A DNA stretch of 53,954 nucleotides from the NCBI GenBank assembly GCA_963559135.1, contig CAUWJP010000021.1:1-53954 (forward strand). The letters are read 5' to 3'. A program made the position numbers and the translations under genes. Positions within the stretch are counted from its first letter, which is position 1, and each line of letters opens with the position of its first letter. Under the pieces are notes generated by a model. It had not been told where the DNA came from. It ran no database searches and was given only the letters and a program-made list of their open reading frames with translations. The stretch comes from Sellimonas sp963559135 (GTDB lineage: Bacteria > Bacillota > Clostridia > Lachnospirales > Lachnospiraceae). Below are positions 33,240-42,486 of the stretch, in pieces.

Positions 33240-33773
33240 ATGGCCACATGGACATCGAGAGGACTGCGGGGATCTGCCCTGGAGGACTATATCAATCACA
33301 CAAATGAACAATACCGTAACAAAGGTCTTGCTTTGATTCAGAAGATTCCGACGCCGATTACTCCGGTACGAATCGATAAAGAACACCGACATATTACCTT
33401 GGCATACTTCGACCAGAGAAGTACCGTCGATTATATCGGTGCCGTACAGGGAATTCCCGTCTGCTTCGATGCCAAAGAGTGTGCTGCGGATACTTTCCCG
33501 CTTCAGAATGTACACCGTCATCAGGTAGAATTTATGGAGGAATTTGAGCGTCAGGGAGGGATTGCCTTCCTGCTTATCCTCTATACAGAAAAGACAGAGC
33601 TGTACTACATGCGTTTTCAGGAACTGAAACGGTTCTGGGAACGGATGGAGAAAGGCGGAAGAAAAAGCGTCCGGTATGAAGAGCTGGATCCCGAATTCTT
33701 CTTTGCATTGAAAAATGGGTGTATGGTTCCTTATCTGGATGAGATACAGAAAGATCTTGACAAAAGAGAGTAA
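33240..33773 (+). CDS. recU: RecU-like Holliday junction resolvase
   Basis: 177 aa, slightly shorter than Bacillus RecU (206). The catalytic region is STVDYIGAVQGIPVCFDAKEC, matching the TVDY...D/E-x-K pattern (an Asp replaces the first Glu of FEAKE). FPLQNVHRHQVEFM follows. The N-terminal disordered arm of Bacillus RecU appears shortened. Start at 33240 has AAAGGAG. Confidence 0.82.
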   Translation: MATWTSRGLRGSALEDYINHTNEQYRNKGLALIQKIPTPITPVRIDKEHRHITLAYFDQRSTVDYIGAVQGIPVCFDAKECAADTFPLQNVHRHQVEFMEEFERQGGIAFLLILYTEKTELYYMRFQELKRFWERMEKGGRKSVRYEELDPEFFFALKNGCMVPYLDEIQKDLDKRE

Positions 33774-33796
33774 GATTTTTATAATATTCGTTGTAA

Positions 33797-33826
33797 TTTC
33801 AATTTAACATGGTAGCATGGTAAAGT
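33797..33826 (+). promoter_or_regulatory. Candidate promoter for the his operon
   Basis: TTTCAA (33797-33802), 18-base spacer, TGGTAAAGT (TAAAGT at 33821-33826, extended). No T-box or attenuator is visible in the 87-base gap before hisZ. Confidence 0.35.
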
Positions 33827-33860
33827 GAGCAAAAAGATAAAGAGAAAGAGTGGATAAGAC

Positions 33861-35126
33861 ATGAAACAGAAAATTTTACACACACCGGAAGGGGTACGGG
33901 ACATTTATAAAGTAGAGTGCCGGAAAAAGCTGGCATTGCAGGATAAGCTACATCACGTCCTGCATCTTTATGGCTATCATGATATACAGACGCCGACCTT
34001 TGAATATTTTGACGTATTCCGAAAAGAGATCGGAACGATTTCTGTGAAGGAATTATATAAATTTTTTGACCGTGAGGGAAATATCCTTGCGCTTCGGCCG
34101 GATATTACGCCTTCTGTTGCAAGAGCTGCTTCGGCTCTGTATGAAATCGAAGAAAAGCCACTTCGGCTTTGCTATATAGGAAACACGTTTATCAACCATT
34201 CCCGCTACCAAGGACGTCTGCGGGAAAATACACAGCTTGGAGCCGAGTATATCGGAGTAGATTCCAAGGATGTGGATGCAGAAATGCTGGCAATGGTTGT
34301 GGACTGTTTAAGACAGTCCGGTCTTGAGAATTTCCAGATCAGTGTAGGGAATGTCGGATTCCTATACAGTCTCATGAAGGAAGCCAAACTTCCGACGGAA
34401 TATGAGGAGCACCTGCGGCAGCTGATTTCAAACCGAAATTATTATGGGGTGACGGAGCTTCTGGATGAAGCGAATGTTAAACCGGAAATGAAAGAGCTGT
34501 TCGGACATCTGCCGGAACTGGTCGGAGGACCGGAAGTTCTTGACAAGGCGATGGAAATTGCACCGAACGAATTTGCAAAACGTTCCATCAAACGTCTGAA
34601 AGATACATATGAAATTCTGAAAGCATATACCGTGCAGAAATATATTACTTTTGACCTGAGCATGAGCGGTGCTTACGGTTACTATACGGGCGTAATTTTC
34701 AGAGCATATACATTCGGCACCGGAGATGCAGTTGTTAAAGGAGGGCGGTACAATCATCTGATGGAAAAATTCGGGAAGCGTGCACCTTCTATCGGATTTG
34801 CCGTCATTATCGATGAACTCATGAATGCCCTCGCAAGACAGCATGTACAGATTTCCTATGAGGAAAATGCTGCCATCATTGTCTATGCGGATTCCCAGCG
34901 CAGACAGGCGATCAGCCTTGCAAAAGAATTCCGCGCACGTCAGAACAGTACGGAACTGTTCTGTAAAAAATCTAAAGAATCCCTAGATTATTATATCCAG
35001 TACGGCAAGAAAAACCAGGCGGAAAATCTTCTCTACCTTCCGGATGACGGAGAAATCGAGATGATCAACCTGAAAACCGGAGAGCGCAAAACAATCGGGC
35101 AAAAGAAGGAGGAGGAACAGGAATGA
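33861..35126 (+). CDS. hisZ: ATP phosphoribosyltransferase regulatory subunit HisZ
   Basis: 421 aa, a histidyl-tRNA-synthetase-like protein without the anticodon-binding function. LALRPDITPSVARAA and GYYTGVIFRAYTFG (class-II motifs) are seen. HisZ activates short-form HisG and gives histidine feedback control. The stop overlaps hisG (ATGA). Confidence 0.94.
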   Translation: MKQKILHTPEGVRDIYKVECRKKLALQDKLHHVLHLYGYHDIQTPTFEYFDVFRKEIGTISVKELYKFFDREGNILALRPDITPSVARAASALYEIEEKPLRLCYIGNTFINHSRYQGRLRENTQLGAEYIGVDSKDVDAEMLAMVVDCLRQSGLENFQISVGNVGFLYSLMKEAKLPTEYEEHLRQLISNRNYYGVTELLDEANVKPEMKELFGHLPELVGGPEVLDKAMEIAPNEFAKRSIKRLKDTYEILKAYTVQKYITFDLSMSGAYGYYTGVIFRAYTFGTGDAVVKGGRYNHLMEKFGKRAPSIGFAVIIDELMNALARQHVQISYEENAAIIVYADSQRRQAISLAKEFRARQNSTELFCKKSKESLDYYIQYGKKNQAENLLYLPDDGEIEMINLKTGERKTIGQKKEEEQE

Positions 35127-35761
35127 GATATTTGACCTTTGCCCTCTGTAAAGGGCGTCTTGCCAAACAGACGCTGGAGCTTCTGGAGCAGGTTGGAATT
35201 ACCTGTGAGGAAATGAAAGATAAATCCTCACGCAAATTGATTTTTGTAAACGAAGAACTGAAACTTCGGTTTTTCCTTGCGAAAGGACCGGATGTTCCGA
35301 CTTATGTCGAGTACGGAGCGGCGGATATCGGTGTAGTCGGAAAGGACATCATCATGGAAGAGGACCGGAAAGTGCACGAAGTACTTGACCTGAAATTCGG
35401 TGCCTGCCGGATGTGTGTCTGCGGACCGGAAAGTGCTAAAGAGCTTCTGGGACACAGGGAAATTATTCGGGCAGCTACAAAATATCCGAATATCGCGAAA
35501 AATTACTTCTTCGACCAGAAACACCAGACGGTGGAGATCATCAAGCTGAACGGTTCCATTGAGCTTGCTCCGATCGTCGGGCTCTCTGAGGTAATTGTAG
35601 ATATCGTTGAGACCGGAACGACACTGAAAGAAAACGGACTGAAGGTTCTTGAGGAAGTCTGCCCGCTTTCCGCAAGAATGATAGTCAATCCGGTCAGCAT
35701 GAGAATGGAAAATGATAGAATCCGGGAATTGATCACCGGACTGAGAGAAATTTTAAAGTAA
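35123..35761 (+). CDS. hisG: ATP phosphoribosyltransferase, short form
   Basis: 212 aa. The short form (no C-terminal regulatory domain) explains the need for HisZ. LTFALCKGRLAKQTLELLE, GAADIGVVGKD, and DIVETGTTLKENGL (PRPP loop) are present. First committed step of histidine synthesis. Confidence 0.96.
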   Translation: MRYLTFALCKGRLAKQTLELLEQVGITCEEMKDKSSRKLIFVNEELKLRFFLAKGPDVPTYVEYGAADIGVVGKDIIMEEDRKVHEVLDLKFGACRMCVCGPESAKELLGHREIIRAATKYPNIAKNYFFDQKHQTVEIIKLNGSIELAPIVGLSEVIVDIVETGTTLKENGLKVLEEVCPLSARMIVNPVSMRMENDRIRELITGLREILK

Positions 35762-35775
35762 AGGCGGGAGAGAAG

Positions 35776-37077
35776 ATGAGAATCCAGAAATTGACAGAAG
35801 AGACAAAACAGAACCTCTTACAGGATCTGTTAAAGAGGAGTCCGGACAGTTATGGAGAATACGAAGAGCGGGTTGCCGCGATTCTAAAGCAGGTAAAAGA
35901 AAAAGGCGATGAGACACTCTTTGCCTATACCGAACAGTTTGATCACGCTCATCTTACAAAAGAAACAGTCCGGGTAACTGAAGAGGAGATTGCAGAGGCA
36001 TATGAACAGACGGACGAAAAGTTGATCGGTGTGATCAGAAAAGCGCTGGAAAATATCAGAAGTTACCATGAAAAGCAAAAGCGGTATAGCTGGTTTGACA
36101 GCAAGCCGGACGGCACGCTTCTTGGGCAGAAAGTCACTCCTCTGAAACGTGTAGGTGTTTACGTACCGGGCGGGAAAGCTGTCTATCCGTCTTCCGTACT
36201 GATGAATGTGATTCCTGCAAGAATTGCCGGAGTTGACGAGATTATCATGGTGACGCCTCCTGGACAGGGTGGAAAGGTCAGCCCGCATACACTGGTTGCA
36301 GCAAAAGAAGCAGGAGTGGACGCTATTTATAAAGTAGGAGGAGCACAGGCCATCGCTGCTCTTGCCTATGGAACAGAGAGCATCCCAAAGACAGATAAGA
36401 TTGTAGGACCGGGAAATATTTATGTTGCTCTTGCCAAAAAAGCAGTTTATGGTTATGTCAGCATTGACTCGGTAGCCGGCCCTTCGGAAATTTTAGTTAT
36501 CGCAGATGAAACCGCAAATCCAAGATATGTTGCGGCGGATCTTCTTTCCCAGGCAGAGCACGATGAGCTTGCTTCTGCGATTCTGGTAACAACAAGCGCC
36601 GAACTGGCACAGAAGGTATCCGATGAAGTGGACGGATTCTTAAAAGAACTTTCCCGTGCCGAGATTATACAGAAATCACTGGACAATTACGGATATATCC
36701 TTGTTGCCCAAACGATGGATGAAGCGATCGAAACAGCCAATGAAATTGCAAGCGAACACTTGGAAATTCTGACGCAAAATCCGTTCGATGTGATGACAAA
36801 GATCCGCAATGCAGGGGCAATTTTCCTTGGAGAGTATGCAAGCGAACCGCTTGGAGACTACTTTGCAGGACCGAACCACATTTTGCCGACAAATGGAACA
36901 GCGAAGTTTTTCTCTCCGCTTTCTGTTGATGATTTTATTAAAAAGTCCAGCATCATTTCCTACTCCAAAGATGCACTTAAGAAAATTCATGAGGACATTG
37001 AATACTTTGCGCAGGCAGAACAGTTGACTGCCCATGCTAATTCGATCAAAGTCCGGTTTGAGGAAGAGGGGGAATAG
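35776..37077 (+). CDS. hisD: Histidinol dehydrogenase
   Basis: 433 aa. Typical segments VPGGKAVYPSSVLMN, KVGGAQAIAALAYGTESIP, VGPGNIYVA, DSVAGPSEILV, LLSQAEHDE and GPNHILPTNGTAKF; zinc and NAD-dependent oxidation of histidinol. Confidence 0.97.
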   Translation: MRIQKLTEETKQNLLQDLLKRSPDSYGEYEERVAAILKQVKEKGDETLFAYTEQFDHAHLTKETVRVTEEEIAEAYEQTDEKLIGVIRKALENIRSYHEKQKRYSWFDSKPDGTLLGQKVTPLKRVGVYVPGGKAVYPSSVLMNVIPARIAGVDEIIMVTPPGQGGKVSPHTLVAAKEAGVDAIYKVGGAQAIAALAYGTESIPKTDKIVGPGNIYVALAKKAVYGYVSIDSVAGPSEILVIADETANPRYVAADLLSQAEHDELASAILVTTSAELAQKVSDEVDGFLKELSRAEIIQKSLDNYGYILVAQTMDEAIETANEIASEHLEILTQNPFDVMTKIRNAGAIFLGEYASEPLGDYFAGPNHILPTNGTAKFFSPLSVDDFIKKSSIISYSKDALKKIHEDIEYFAQAEQLTAHANSIKVRFEEEGE

Positions 37078-37079
37078 CG

Positions 37080-37670
37080 ATGCCAGAGCGAATCTCGGAA
37101 CAACACAGAAAGACGAAAGAGACAGATATCTCTGTCCGCCTGAATCTGGATGGAAGCGGAAAGGCGAAGATTCAGACCGGAATCGGATTTTTCGATCATA
37201 TGCTGGAAGGGTTTGCAAGACACGGCCTCTTTGACCTGGAAGTGTATGTGGAGGGTGATTTAAACGTAGATACGCACCATACTATTGAGGATACCGGGAT
37301 TGTCCTTGGGCGGGCGATTGCAGATGCTATTGGCGATAAGAAGGGTATCCGTAGATTTGGTTTTTTCCTCCTTCCGATGGATGAAACGCTCTCCCTTGCG
37401 GCAATCGATCTATCAGGGCGTCCGTTTTTGAAATACCAGGCGGAGTTTACCGTGGAAAAAATCGGAGAAATGGATACAGAGATGATCCGGGAATTTTTCT
37501 ATGCTGTATCCTACAGTGCCATGATGAATCTGCATTTGAAAATCGTCGATGACGGAAATAATCATCACATGGCGGAAGCGCTTTTTAAAAGCTTTGGAAA
37601 GTCTCTTCATATGGCCGTTTCCTTTGAGCCTGGTATAACGGACGTATGGTCTACAAAAGGAAGCTTATAG
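37080..37670 (+). CDS. hisB: Imidazoleglycerol-phosphate dehydratase
   Basis: 196 aa, single function (no phosphatase domain). FFDHMLEGFARHG, THHTIEDTGI and NNHHMAEALFKSFG carry the manganese-binding His residues. Starts two bases after hisD stops. Confidence 0.97.
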   Translation: MPERISEQHRKTKETDISVRLNLDGSGKAKIQTGIGFFDHMLEGFARHGLFDLEVYVEGDLNVDTHHTIEDTGIVLGRAIADAIGDKKGIRRFGFFLLPMDETLSLAAIDLSGRPFLKYQAEFTVEKIGEMDTEMIREFFYAVSYSAMMNLHLKIVDDGNNHHMAEALFKSFGKSLHMAVSFEPGITDVWSTKGSL

Positions 37671-37690
37671 TAGAAAGGAACTGAAAACAG

Positions 37691-38977
37691 ATGAGTTATA
37701 AAAGAATTGTTCCCTGTGTATTTTTGTGGCAGGGAAAAGCAGTCAGATGGTTCGATAACAAGGATGTTCTCTCGGAAGATGCGGTTGCTCTTGCAAAGCA
37801 TTACAGCGATCAGGGAGCAGACGAGCTTCTAATATTTGACCTGTCTGATTCGGACGAGGATCATGAAGAGTCCATCGATCTGTTGAAAAAAATCACAAAA
37901 TCAGCCGGAATTCCTGTTGTTGCAGGAGGAAACATCAAACGTTTGGAAGATGTAAAAAAGATACTTTACACCGGAGCCAAACGGGTCGTCCTGAATTTCT
38001 CCAAAGCAAGCTCTGTAAAGATGCTGGAGGAAGCTTCCAAAAGATTCGGAAAAGAGAAAATAGCCGTTTCTCTGAACGATTTTGATACGCTTTTCAAGCA
38101 GCAGCATCTGATTGAAAAATACAGCAGCGAGATCATTTTCATGCACAGACTGGATCTGAATTCTGTGATGACTCTGACCGAAATTCCATATGTGATCCTT
38201 ACCGATACGATGGAAGAATCTGAAATTTTCCGGATTCTGAAAAGTCCGGGAGCAAGAGGTATTTCCGGTAAATTCGTCAGTCGCATGGATATGGATTTTC
38301 ATGTTTTTAAAACAGAGTGTCAGGATTACGGGATTCAGATGACCTCCTTTGAGAGCATGCTTGACTTTTCTGATTTCAAACTGAATTCCGACGGATTGAT
38401 TCCGGTCATCGCGCAGGATTACAGAACAGGCGAAGTGCTGATGCTTGCCTATATGAATGAAGAGGCATTTGACCGTACGGTGAAAACCGGGAAAATGACG
38501 TACTACAGCCGGAGCAGACAGTGTCTCTGGACAAAGGGTGAAACATCCGGACATTTTCAGTATGTTAAATCCCTGACGGTCGACTGTGATAAGGACACTC
38601 TTCTTGCAAAAGTAGAGCAGATCGGAGCAGCTTGTCATACCGGTAATCCGACATGCTTTTTCCAGACGATTGCAGGAACCGATTATGATGAAACTAATCC
38701 GCTTCAGATTTTTGAAACCGTGTATGATACGATCAGGGACAGGAAAAAGAATCCGAAAGAAGGATCCTACACCAATTATCTCTTTGATAAAGGAATTGAT
38801 AAAATTCTGAAGAAAGTGGGAGAAGAGGCTGCTGAGGTGATTATTGCGGCTAAGAACCCGAATACAGAAGAATTGAAGTACGAGCTCTCTGATTTCCTTT
38901 ATCATGCTATGGTGCTGATGGTAGAGCGTGGGCTTGACTGGAACGACATTATTCAAGAATTATCTGACAGACATTAG
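37691..38977 (+). CDS. hisIE: Fusion of degenerate HisF-like barrel with HisI-HisE
   Basis: 428 aa. Residues about 1-225 resemble HisF (YKRIVPC, then a gap-free barrel with VAGGNIKRLEDV). However, the first catalytic Asp (CLDV in HisF) is Phe11 (CVFL), and the second (AIDAK in HisF) aligns with Asn (SLNDF). Residues about 232-330 are HisI (ARMP zinc region CHTGNPTC, TKGETSGHFQ). Residues about 337-428 are HisE (KILKKVGEEAAEVIIAAK). It should hydrolyse PR-ATP to PR-AMP and open PR-AMP. The N-terminal part looks catalytically dead, perhaps structural. hisH, hisA, hisF and hisC are absent from this operon. Confidence 0.9.
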   Translation: MSYKRIVPCVFLWQGKAVRWFDNKDVLSEDAVALAKHYSDQGADELLIFDLSDSDEDHEESIDLLKKITKSAGIPVVAGGNIKRLEDVKKILYTGAKRVVLNFSKASSVKMLEEASKRFGKEKIAVSLNDFDTLFKQQHLIEKYSSEIIFMHRLDLNSVMTLTEIPYVILTDTMEESEIFRILKSPGARGISGKFVSRMDMDFHVFKTECQDYGIQMTSFESMLDFSDFKLNSDGLIPVIAQDYRTGEVLMLAYMNEEAFDRTVKTGKMTYYSRSRQCLWTKGETSGHFQYVKSLTVDCDKDTLLAKVEQIGAACHTGNPTCFFQTIAGTDYDETNPLQIFETVYDTIRDRKKNPKEGSYTNYLFDKGIDKILKKVGEEAAEVIIAAKNPNTEELKYELSDFLYHAMVLMVERGLDWNDIIQELSDRH

Positions 38978-38990
38978 CATACTTGGAAAA

Positions 38991-39025
38991 GACAGGGTAT
39001 ATATTACTATATACCCTGTCTTTTT
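38991..39025 (+). terminator. Terminator of the his operon
   Basis: GACAGGGTATAT (38991-39002) pairs fully with ATATACCCTGTC (39009-39020), followed by TTTTT. Confidence 0.9.
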
Positions 39026-39045
39026 AGACGGTAATGTGGAGGTGT

Positions 39046-39387
39046 ATGAATTTGAATGACAGCCGGGAAAGAAAGAAAAAAGAGGCGCTGGAACAAATGC
39101 GGGCAAGGGAGGAAAGCATGACGGATTCATCCCTTCAGGCACCGGCAATCCACCCACGGTATCGGGCAGCTTATGAGAGTCTCTATCCGGATGAGCAGGA
39201 AAAGCAGCAGATCGGCACGCTGGGAGTCCGGATTGTCATTAGTGTCCTGTTGTTTGTGAGCTATCTTTCTCTGGATTGTGAAAAGTTCCCATTGGCGCTT
39301 CCTCAAAGAATAGAAATTTTCCAGCAAATCCAGGCACCGTTTTCTCTGCCATCCCTGAAACAGTTTGACCTGACCGGTATTTTGTAG
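39046..39387 (+). CDS. Hypothetical protein with one membrane segment
   Basis: 113 aa. Charged N-terminal half (1-55), then one hydrophobic segment (about 62-82), and a short tail. The start is uncertain: GGAGGTGT is two bases from the ATG at 39046 but eight bases from a TTG at 39052, which has better spacing. Precedes coaD by 40 bases; not recognised. Confidence 0.6.
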   Translation: MNLNDSRERKKKEALEQMRAREESMTDSSLQAPAIHPRYRAAYESLYPDEQEKQQIGTLGVRIVISVLLFVSYLSLDCEKFPLALPQRIEIFQQIQAPFSLPSLKQFDLTGIL

Positions 39388-39427
39388 TATAGTTATTGAA
39401 GAAATTTTCATGAAATGAGGAATACAG

Positions 39428-39925
39428 ATGATTAAAGCAGTATATCCAGGCAGTTTTGACCCGGTTACTTTCGGACATCTGGATATCATCACAAGGGCGT
39501 CAAAAGTGGTAGATGAGCTTATTATCGGCGTTCTTGTCAACCAGAAAAAAACACCGCTTTTTACCATGGAGGAGCGTCTGCAGCTTCTTCAGGAAGTGAC
39601 AAAAGATTTCCCGAATGTAACTGTGAAGGCATTTGAGGGACTGACCGTCGAGTTTGCAAAGCAGAACCATGCAAGACTGATTATCCGTGGACTTAGGGCC
39701 GTTACGGATTTCGAATATGAAATGCAGCTGGCACAGATCAACCACAGTGTGGACAACGAGATTGACACTATGTTCTTTACGACAAGTCTGGAATATGCCT
39801 TCTTAAGTTCTACGCTGGTAAAAGAGTTTGCATATTATGGCTCGGACACAAGCAGATATGTACCAGAGGTTGTAACAAAAGCATTAAAAGCAAAGTATCC
39901 GGATGCCGGGAACACACAAGAGTAG
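39428..39925 (+). CDS. coaD: Pantetheine-phosphate adenylyltransferase
   Basis: 165 aa. YPGSFDPVTFGHLDII (T/HxGH motif), IIRGLRAVTDFEYE, and FLSSTLVKEFA are diagnostic. Penultimate step in CoA synthesis. Confidence 0.97.
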   Translation: MIKAVYPGSFDPVTFGHLDIITRASKVVDELIIGVLVNQKKTPLFTMEERLQLLQEVTKDFPNVTVKAFEGLTVEFAKQNHARLIIRGLRAVTDFEYEMQLAQINHSVDNEIDTMFFTTSLEYAFLSSTLVKEFAYYGSDTSRYVPEVVTKALKAKYPDAGNTQE

Positions 39926-39943
39926 AGAAATCAGGTGAAGAAG

Positions 39944-40801
39944 ATGAAAATATGGATTGCAGGAGCGGCCGGTCAGCTTGGATGTGCGCTCAACGATATG
40001 TCAAAGCAGCATCAGCCGGACGCTGAGATTATCAATACTGACATTGAAGAAGTCGATGTAACAAATTTGAATCAGGTTCTGGCATTTGCAAAGGAGAATA
40101 TGCCGGATGTAATTTTTGACTGTGCTGCAGTCACAAACGTGGGTACATGTGAGGAATCACCGGAGTACGCCTATAAGGTAAACGCAATCGGAGCGAGAAA
40201 TCTTGCAATTGCAGCTTCCAAAATTCAAGCCAAGATTCTCCTGCTGTCAACGGATGATGTCTTTAACGGTATCCGTCAGGTAGCGTACCACGAATTTGAT
40301 GAAACAGATCCAATGACGGCTTACGGACGAAGCAAACTTGCAGGCGAAAACTATGTCAAGGAGTTTGCACACGACCATTTTATTATCCGGAGCAACTGGG
40401 TATTTGGCCGTGGAAGCGAAGCAAATTTTGTCAATCAGATTTTAAAAGCGATTGAGACAAAGACAGAGCTCTATATTTCGGACGATCAGTATGGTTCACC
40501 GACAAGCGCCAATGCACTGGCGGCATTCATGCTGAATCTGATCAATACAGAAGAATACGGAACTTACCACGTAACATGCAGCGGCGTCTGCAACCGGTAC
40601 GAATTCGCAAAAGAAATTGTGCGGATCGCAGGAAAAGACGTGAAGATTATCCCTGTACCGACAAGAAAAGCGGAGTACTGTTCCGCAAGACCGACCTTTA
40701 CGGTACTGGACAATTTCCTGATCACAGTACTCGGCATTCACAAAATGCCGACATGGATCGATGCGCTGGAAGAATATATGGAGCAGGAATACAAAAGATA
40801 A
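39944..40801 (+). CDS. RmlD-like sugar-nucleotide reductase (dTDP-4-dehydrorhamnose reductase family)
   Basis: 285 aa. Rossmann GAAGQLG near residue 8, STDDVF (RmlD STDYVF with D for Y), YGRSKLAGE catalytic pair. It is a candidate for dTDP-rhamnose synthesis, but no rmlA, rmlB or rmlC is nearby, so the substrate is uncertain. ATG at 39944 chosen over GTG 39935. Confidence 0.85.
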   Translation: MKIWIAGAAGQLGCALNDMSKQHQPDAEIINTDIEEVDVTNLNQVLAFAKENMPDVIFDCAAVTNVGTCEESPEYAYKVNAIGARNLAIAASKIQAKILLLSTDDVFNGIRQVAYHEFDETDPMTAYGRSKLAGENYVKEFAHDHFIIRSNWVFGRGSEANFVNQILKAIETKTELYISDDQYGSPTSANALAAFMLNLINTEEYGTYHVTCSGVCNRYEFAKEIVRIAGKDVKIIPVPTRKAEYCSARPTFTVLDNFLITVLGIHKMPTWIDALEEYMEQEYKR

Positions 40802-40822
40802 AATTAGACATCAGGAGTAATT

Positions 40823-42121
40823 ATGCAATATACATTTTCAGAGCTTATATGGTTGATACTGATCTATTCTTTCCTTGGATGGTTTGTGGAGACGATTGTC
40901 GGAACCATACGGAAGAAGAAATTTGTAAACCGTGGATTTTCTTCCGGACCGTTCTGTTTTATCTACGGAACGGCAGCAGTGATCATAATCATTGCTCTGG
41001 AAGATCTGGAGAATCGGCCATTTTTCCTGTTTCTCGGCTGTATGATAATTGCCACTATGATCGAATGGTTTGCCGGGAAGATTCTCGAGCGGATGAATCA
41101 ACACAAATGGTGGGATTATTCCGATAAGAAATGGAACTTTGATGGATATATCTGTCTGCAATACAGTGTTCTCTGGGGACTTCTTGGAATGTTAGCACTG
41201 AAATTCGGAGATGAAGAGTTTATTGATCTGTTTCAGTTGATTCCGAAGCCACTTGGGAATATTTTTATCGGCATTGCCTTTGCTGGAATTGTTGTCGACA
41301 TGTCCGTGTCATCGGCGGCTGCATTCCATATTGGAAAGCCGGCAAAAGTGGCAGTTCATTGGAACCGCAATGTAGCAGTTGCCACAAGAAAATTTACAGC
41401 TCTCATCGTCGGACACGTTGAGCGAAGAATGGAAAAGGCCTATCCGCTGATTCAAGGTGTGAGAGAAGAAGTTGAAAAAGAAGGCCGTTTTGCCGAAGGA
41501 TGCGGGTTTTATAAGGTGTTCTGGCTGTTTGTCATCGGCTCCCTTCTTGGAGATCTGGTTGAGACCATTTTCTGCCGGATCACAGCAGGTGTGTGGATGA
41601 GTCGGAGCAGTCTTGTATGGGGCCCGTTCAGTATTGTCTGGGGAATGGCCATTGCTGCAGCAACGATTCTTTTACATAAGGATAGAGACAAACCGGATCG
41701 ATATCTGTTTCTGATAGGTACATTTCTCGGAGGGGCATATGAGTACCTGTGTAGCGTTTTTTCGGAACTCTTTTTTGGAAAAGTGTTCTGGGATTACAGC
41801 AACATCCCATTCAATCTTGGAGGCAGGATCAATCTGCTTTACTGTTTCTTCTGGGGAATTGCAGCCGTTGTATGGATTAAGGTACTGTATCCGCGGTTTT
41901 CTGACTGGATTGAGAAGATACCAAAACTTACAGGATATATTGTGACATGGTGTCTTGTGGCATTCATGTCAGTGAATATGCTTGTATCAGCTGCGGCCCT
42001 CGTAAGATATGATCAGAGAGCCAAAGACGATACGCCGGACAATGCCGTTGAAAAGCTGATCGACACCTGGTTTGACGATGCCAGAATGGAAAAGATCTAT
42101 CCGAATGCCAAATCCCGTTGA
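40823..42121 (+). CDS. PF06541-type membrane protein (putative ABC transporter permease)
   Basis: 432 aa with two repeated membrane domains, each starting G-W/L-x-V-E-T-I (FLGWFVETIVGTIR; GSLLGDLVETIF) and holding several hydrophobic helices. A long central linker (about 175-235) is amphipathic. Homologues are annotated as CmpB-type putative permeases, but transport activity is unproven. Ends with a clean terminator. Confidence 0.85.
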   Translation: MQYTFSELIWLILIYSFLGWFVETIVGTIRKKKFVNRGFSSGPFCFIYGTAAVIIIIALEDLENRPFFLFLGCMIIATMIEWFAGKILERMNQHKWWDYSDKKWNFDGYICLQYSVLWGLLGMLALKFGDEEFIDLFQLIPKPLGNIFIGIAFAGIVVDMSVSSAAAFHIGKPAKVAVHWNRNVAVATRKFTALIVGHVERRMEKAYPLIQGVREEVEKEGRFAEGCGFYKVFWLFVIGSLLGDLVETIFCRITAGVWMSRSSLVWGPFSIVWGMAIAAATILLHKDRDKPDRYLFLIGTFLGGAYEYLCSVFSELFFGKVFWDYSNIPFNLGGRINLLYCFFWGIAAVVWIKVLYPRFSDWIEKIPKLTGYIVTWCLVAFMSVNMLVSAAALVRYDQRAKDDTPDNAVEKLIDTWFDDARMEKIYPNAKSR

Positions 42122-42142
42122 TATTGAAAACCTTGAAAATTC

Positions 42143-42173
42143 AAGGCTGAAGAGAAACTCTTCGGCCTTTTTT
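42143..42173 (+). terminator. Intrinsic terminator
   Basis: AAGGCTGAAGAG (42143-42154) pairs with CTCTTCGGCCTT (42158-42169; one G-T pair), followed by a T run. Confidence 0.85.
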
Positions 42174-42234
42174 CGTTCTCGGCTTCAGTCGAAAACAGAA
42201 CTCCAAAACAGGGATCTGGAATAAGTTTCCTGTG

Positions 42235-42263
42235 TTGACGACATGATGTACATATATTATAAT
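42235..42263 (+). promoter_or_regulatory. Strong sigma-A promoter of the structured leader
   Basis: TTGACG (42235-42240), exactly 17 bases, TATAAT (42258-42263). Transcription should start near 42270. Confidence 0.75.
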
Positions 42264-42269
42264 ACAAGT

Positions 42270-42486
42270 CAGATATTTGTGAAAACAGAGCTAACGGAAT
42301 CGGTAAACCTGAGCCCCTGACAGGCAGGATGGAAGGCTGCTGGAGCCGCCGGATCAATGATAAGGACAGGCTATTGTATGGACGATGACAATATCTATAT
42401 TCTTTCCTGTCGTTTTCACGAGGATTGATTTTGCATCATATTTTCGTTGCAGAAGGAATACATTTAGATAAACAGGGGGAAGCAAC
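42270..42486 (+). ncRNA. Candidate structured leader RNA, class not recognised
   Basis: About 217 bases lie between the promoter and the next ATG, too long for a simple leader. A closing helix is possible: GTGAAAAC (42279-42286) with GTTTTCAC (42412-42419). Directly inside it is a second helix, GACAGG (42365-42370) with CCTGTC (42406-42411), capped by ATTGT/ACAAT (42373-42377 with 42388-42392). The GC-rich middle (42300-42358) can form CCTG/CAGG and GGCT/AGCC hairpins. No classic riboswitch core was recognised. A 16-codon ORF (42378-42428) also exists without a ribosome site. It is probably a riboswitch-like or protein-sensing leader for the next gene, or an sRNA. Confidence 0.5.

Noticed and set aside
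33774..33860. T-box or His-codon attenuator before hisZ
   Set aside because: The gap is only 87 bases, with no T-box sequence, no His codon run and no terminator hairpin.
37901..38956. 351-codon minus-strand open frame under hisIE
   Set aside because: It is a shadow of a recognised gene, and its composition is not protein-like.
42235..42430. Known riboswitch classes (TPP, SAM, cobalamin, c-di-GMP, c-di-AMP, THF, lysine, glycine, guanidine)
   Set aside because: None of their conserved cores could be found in the interval by eye.
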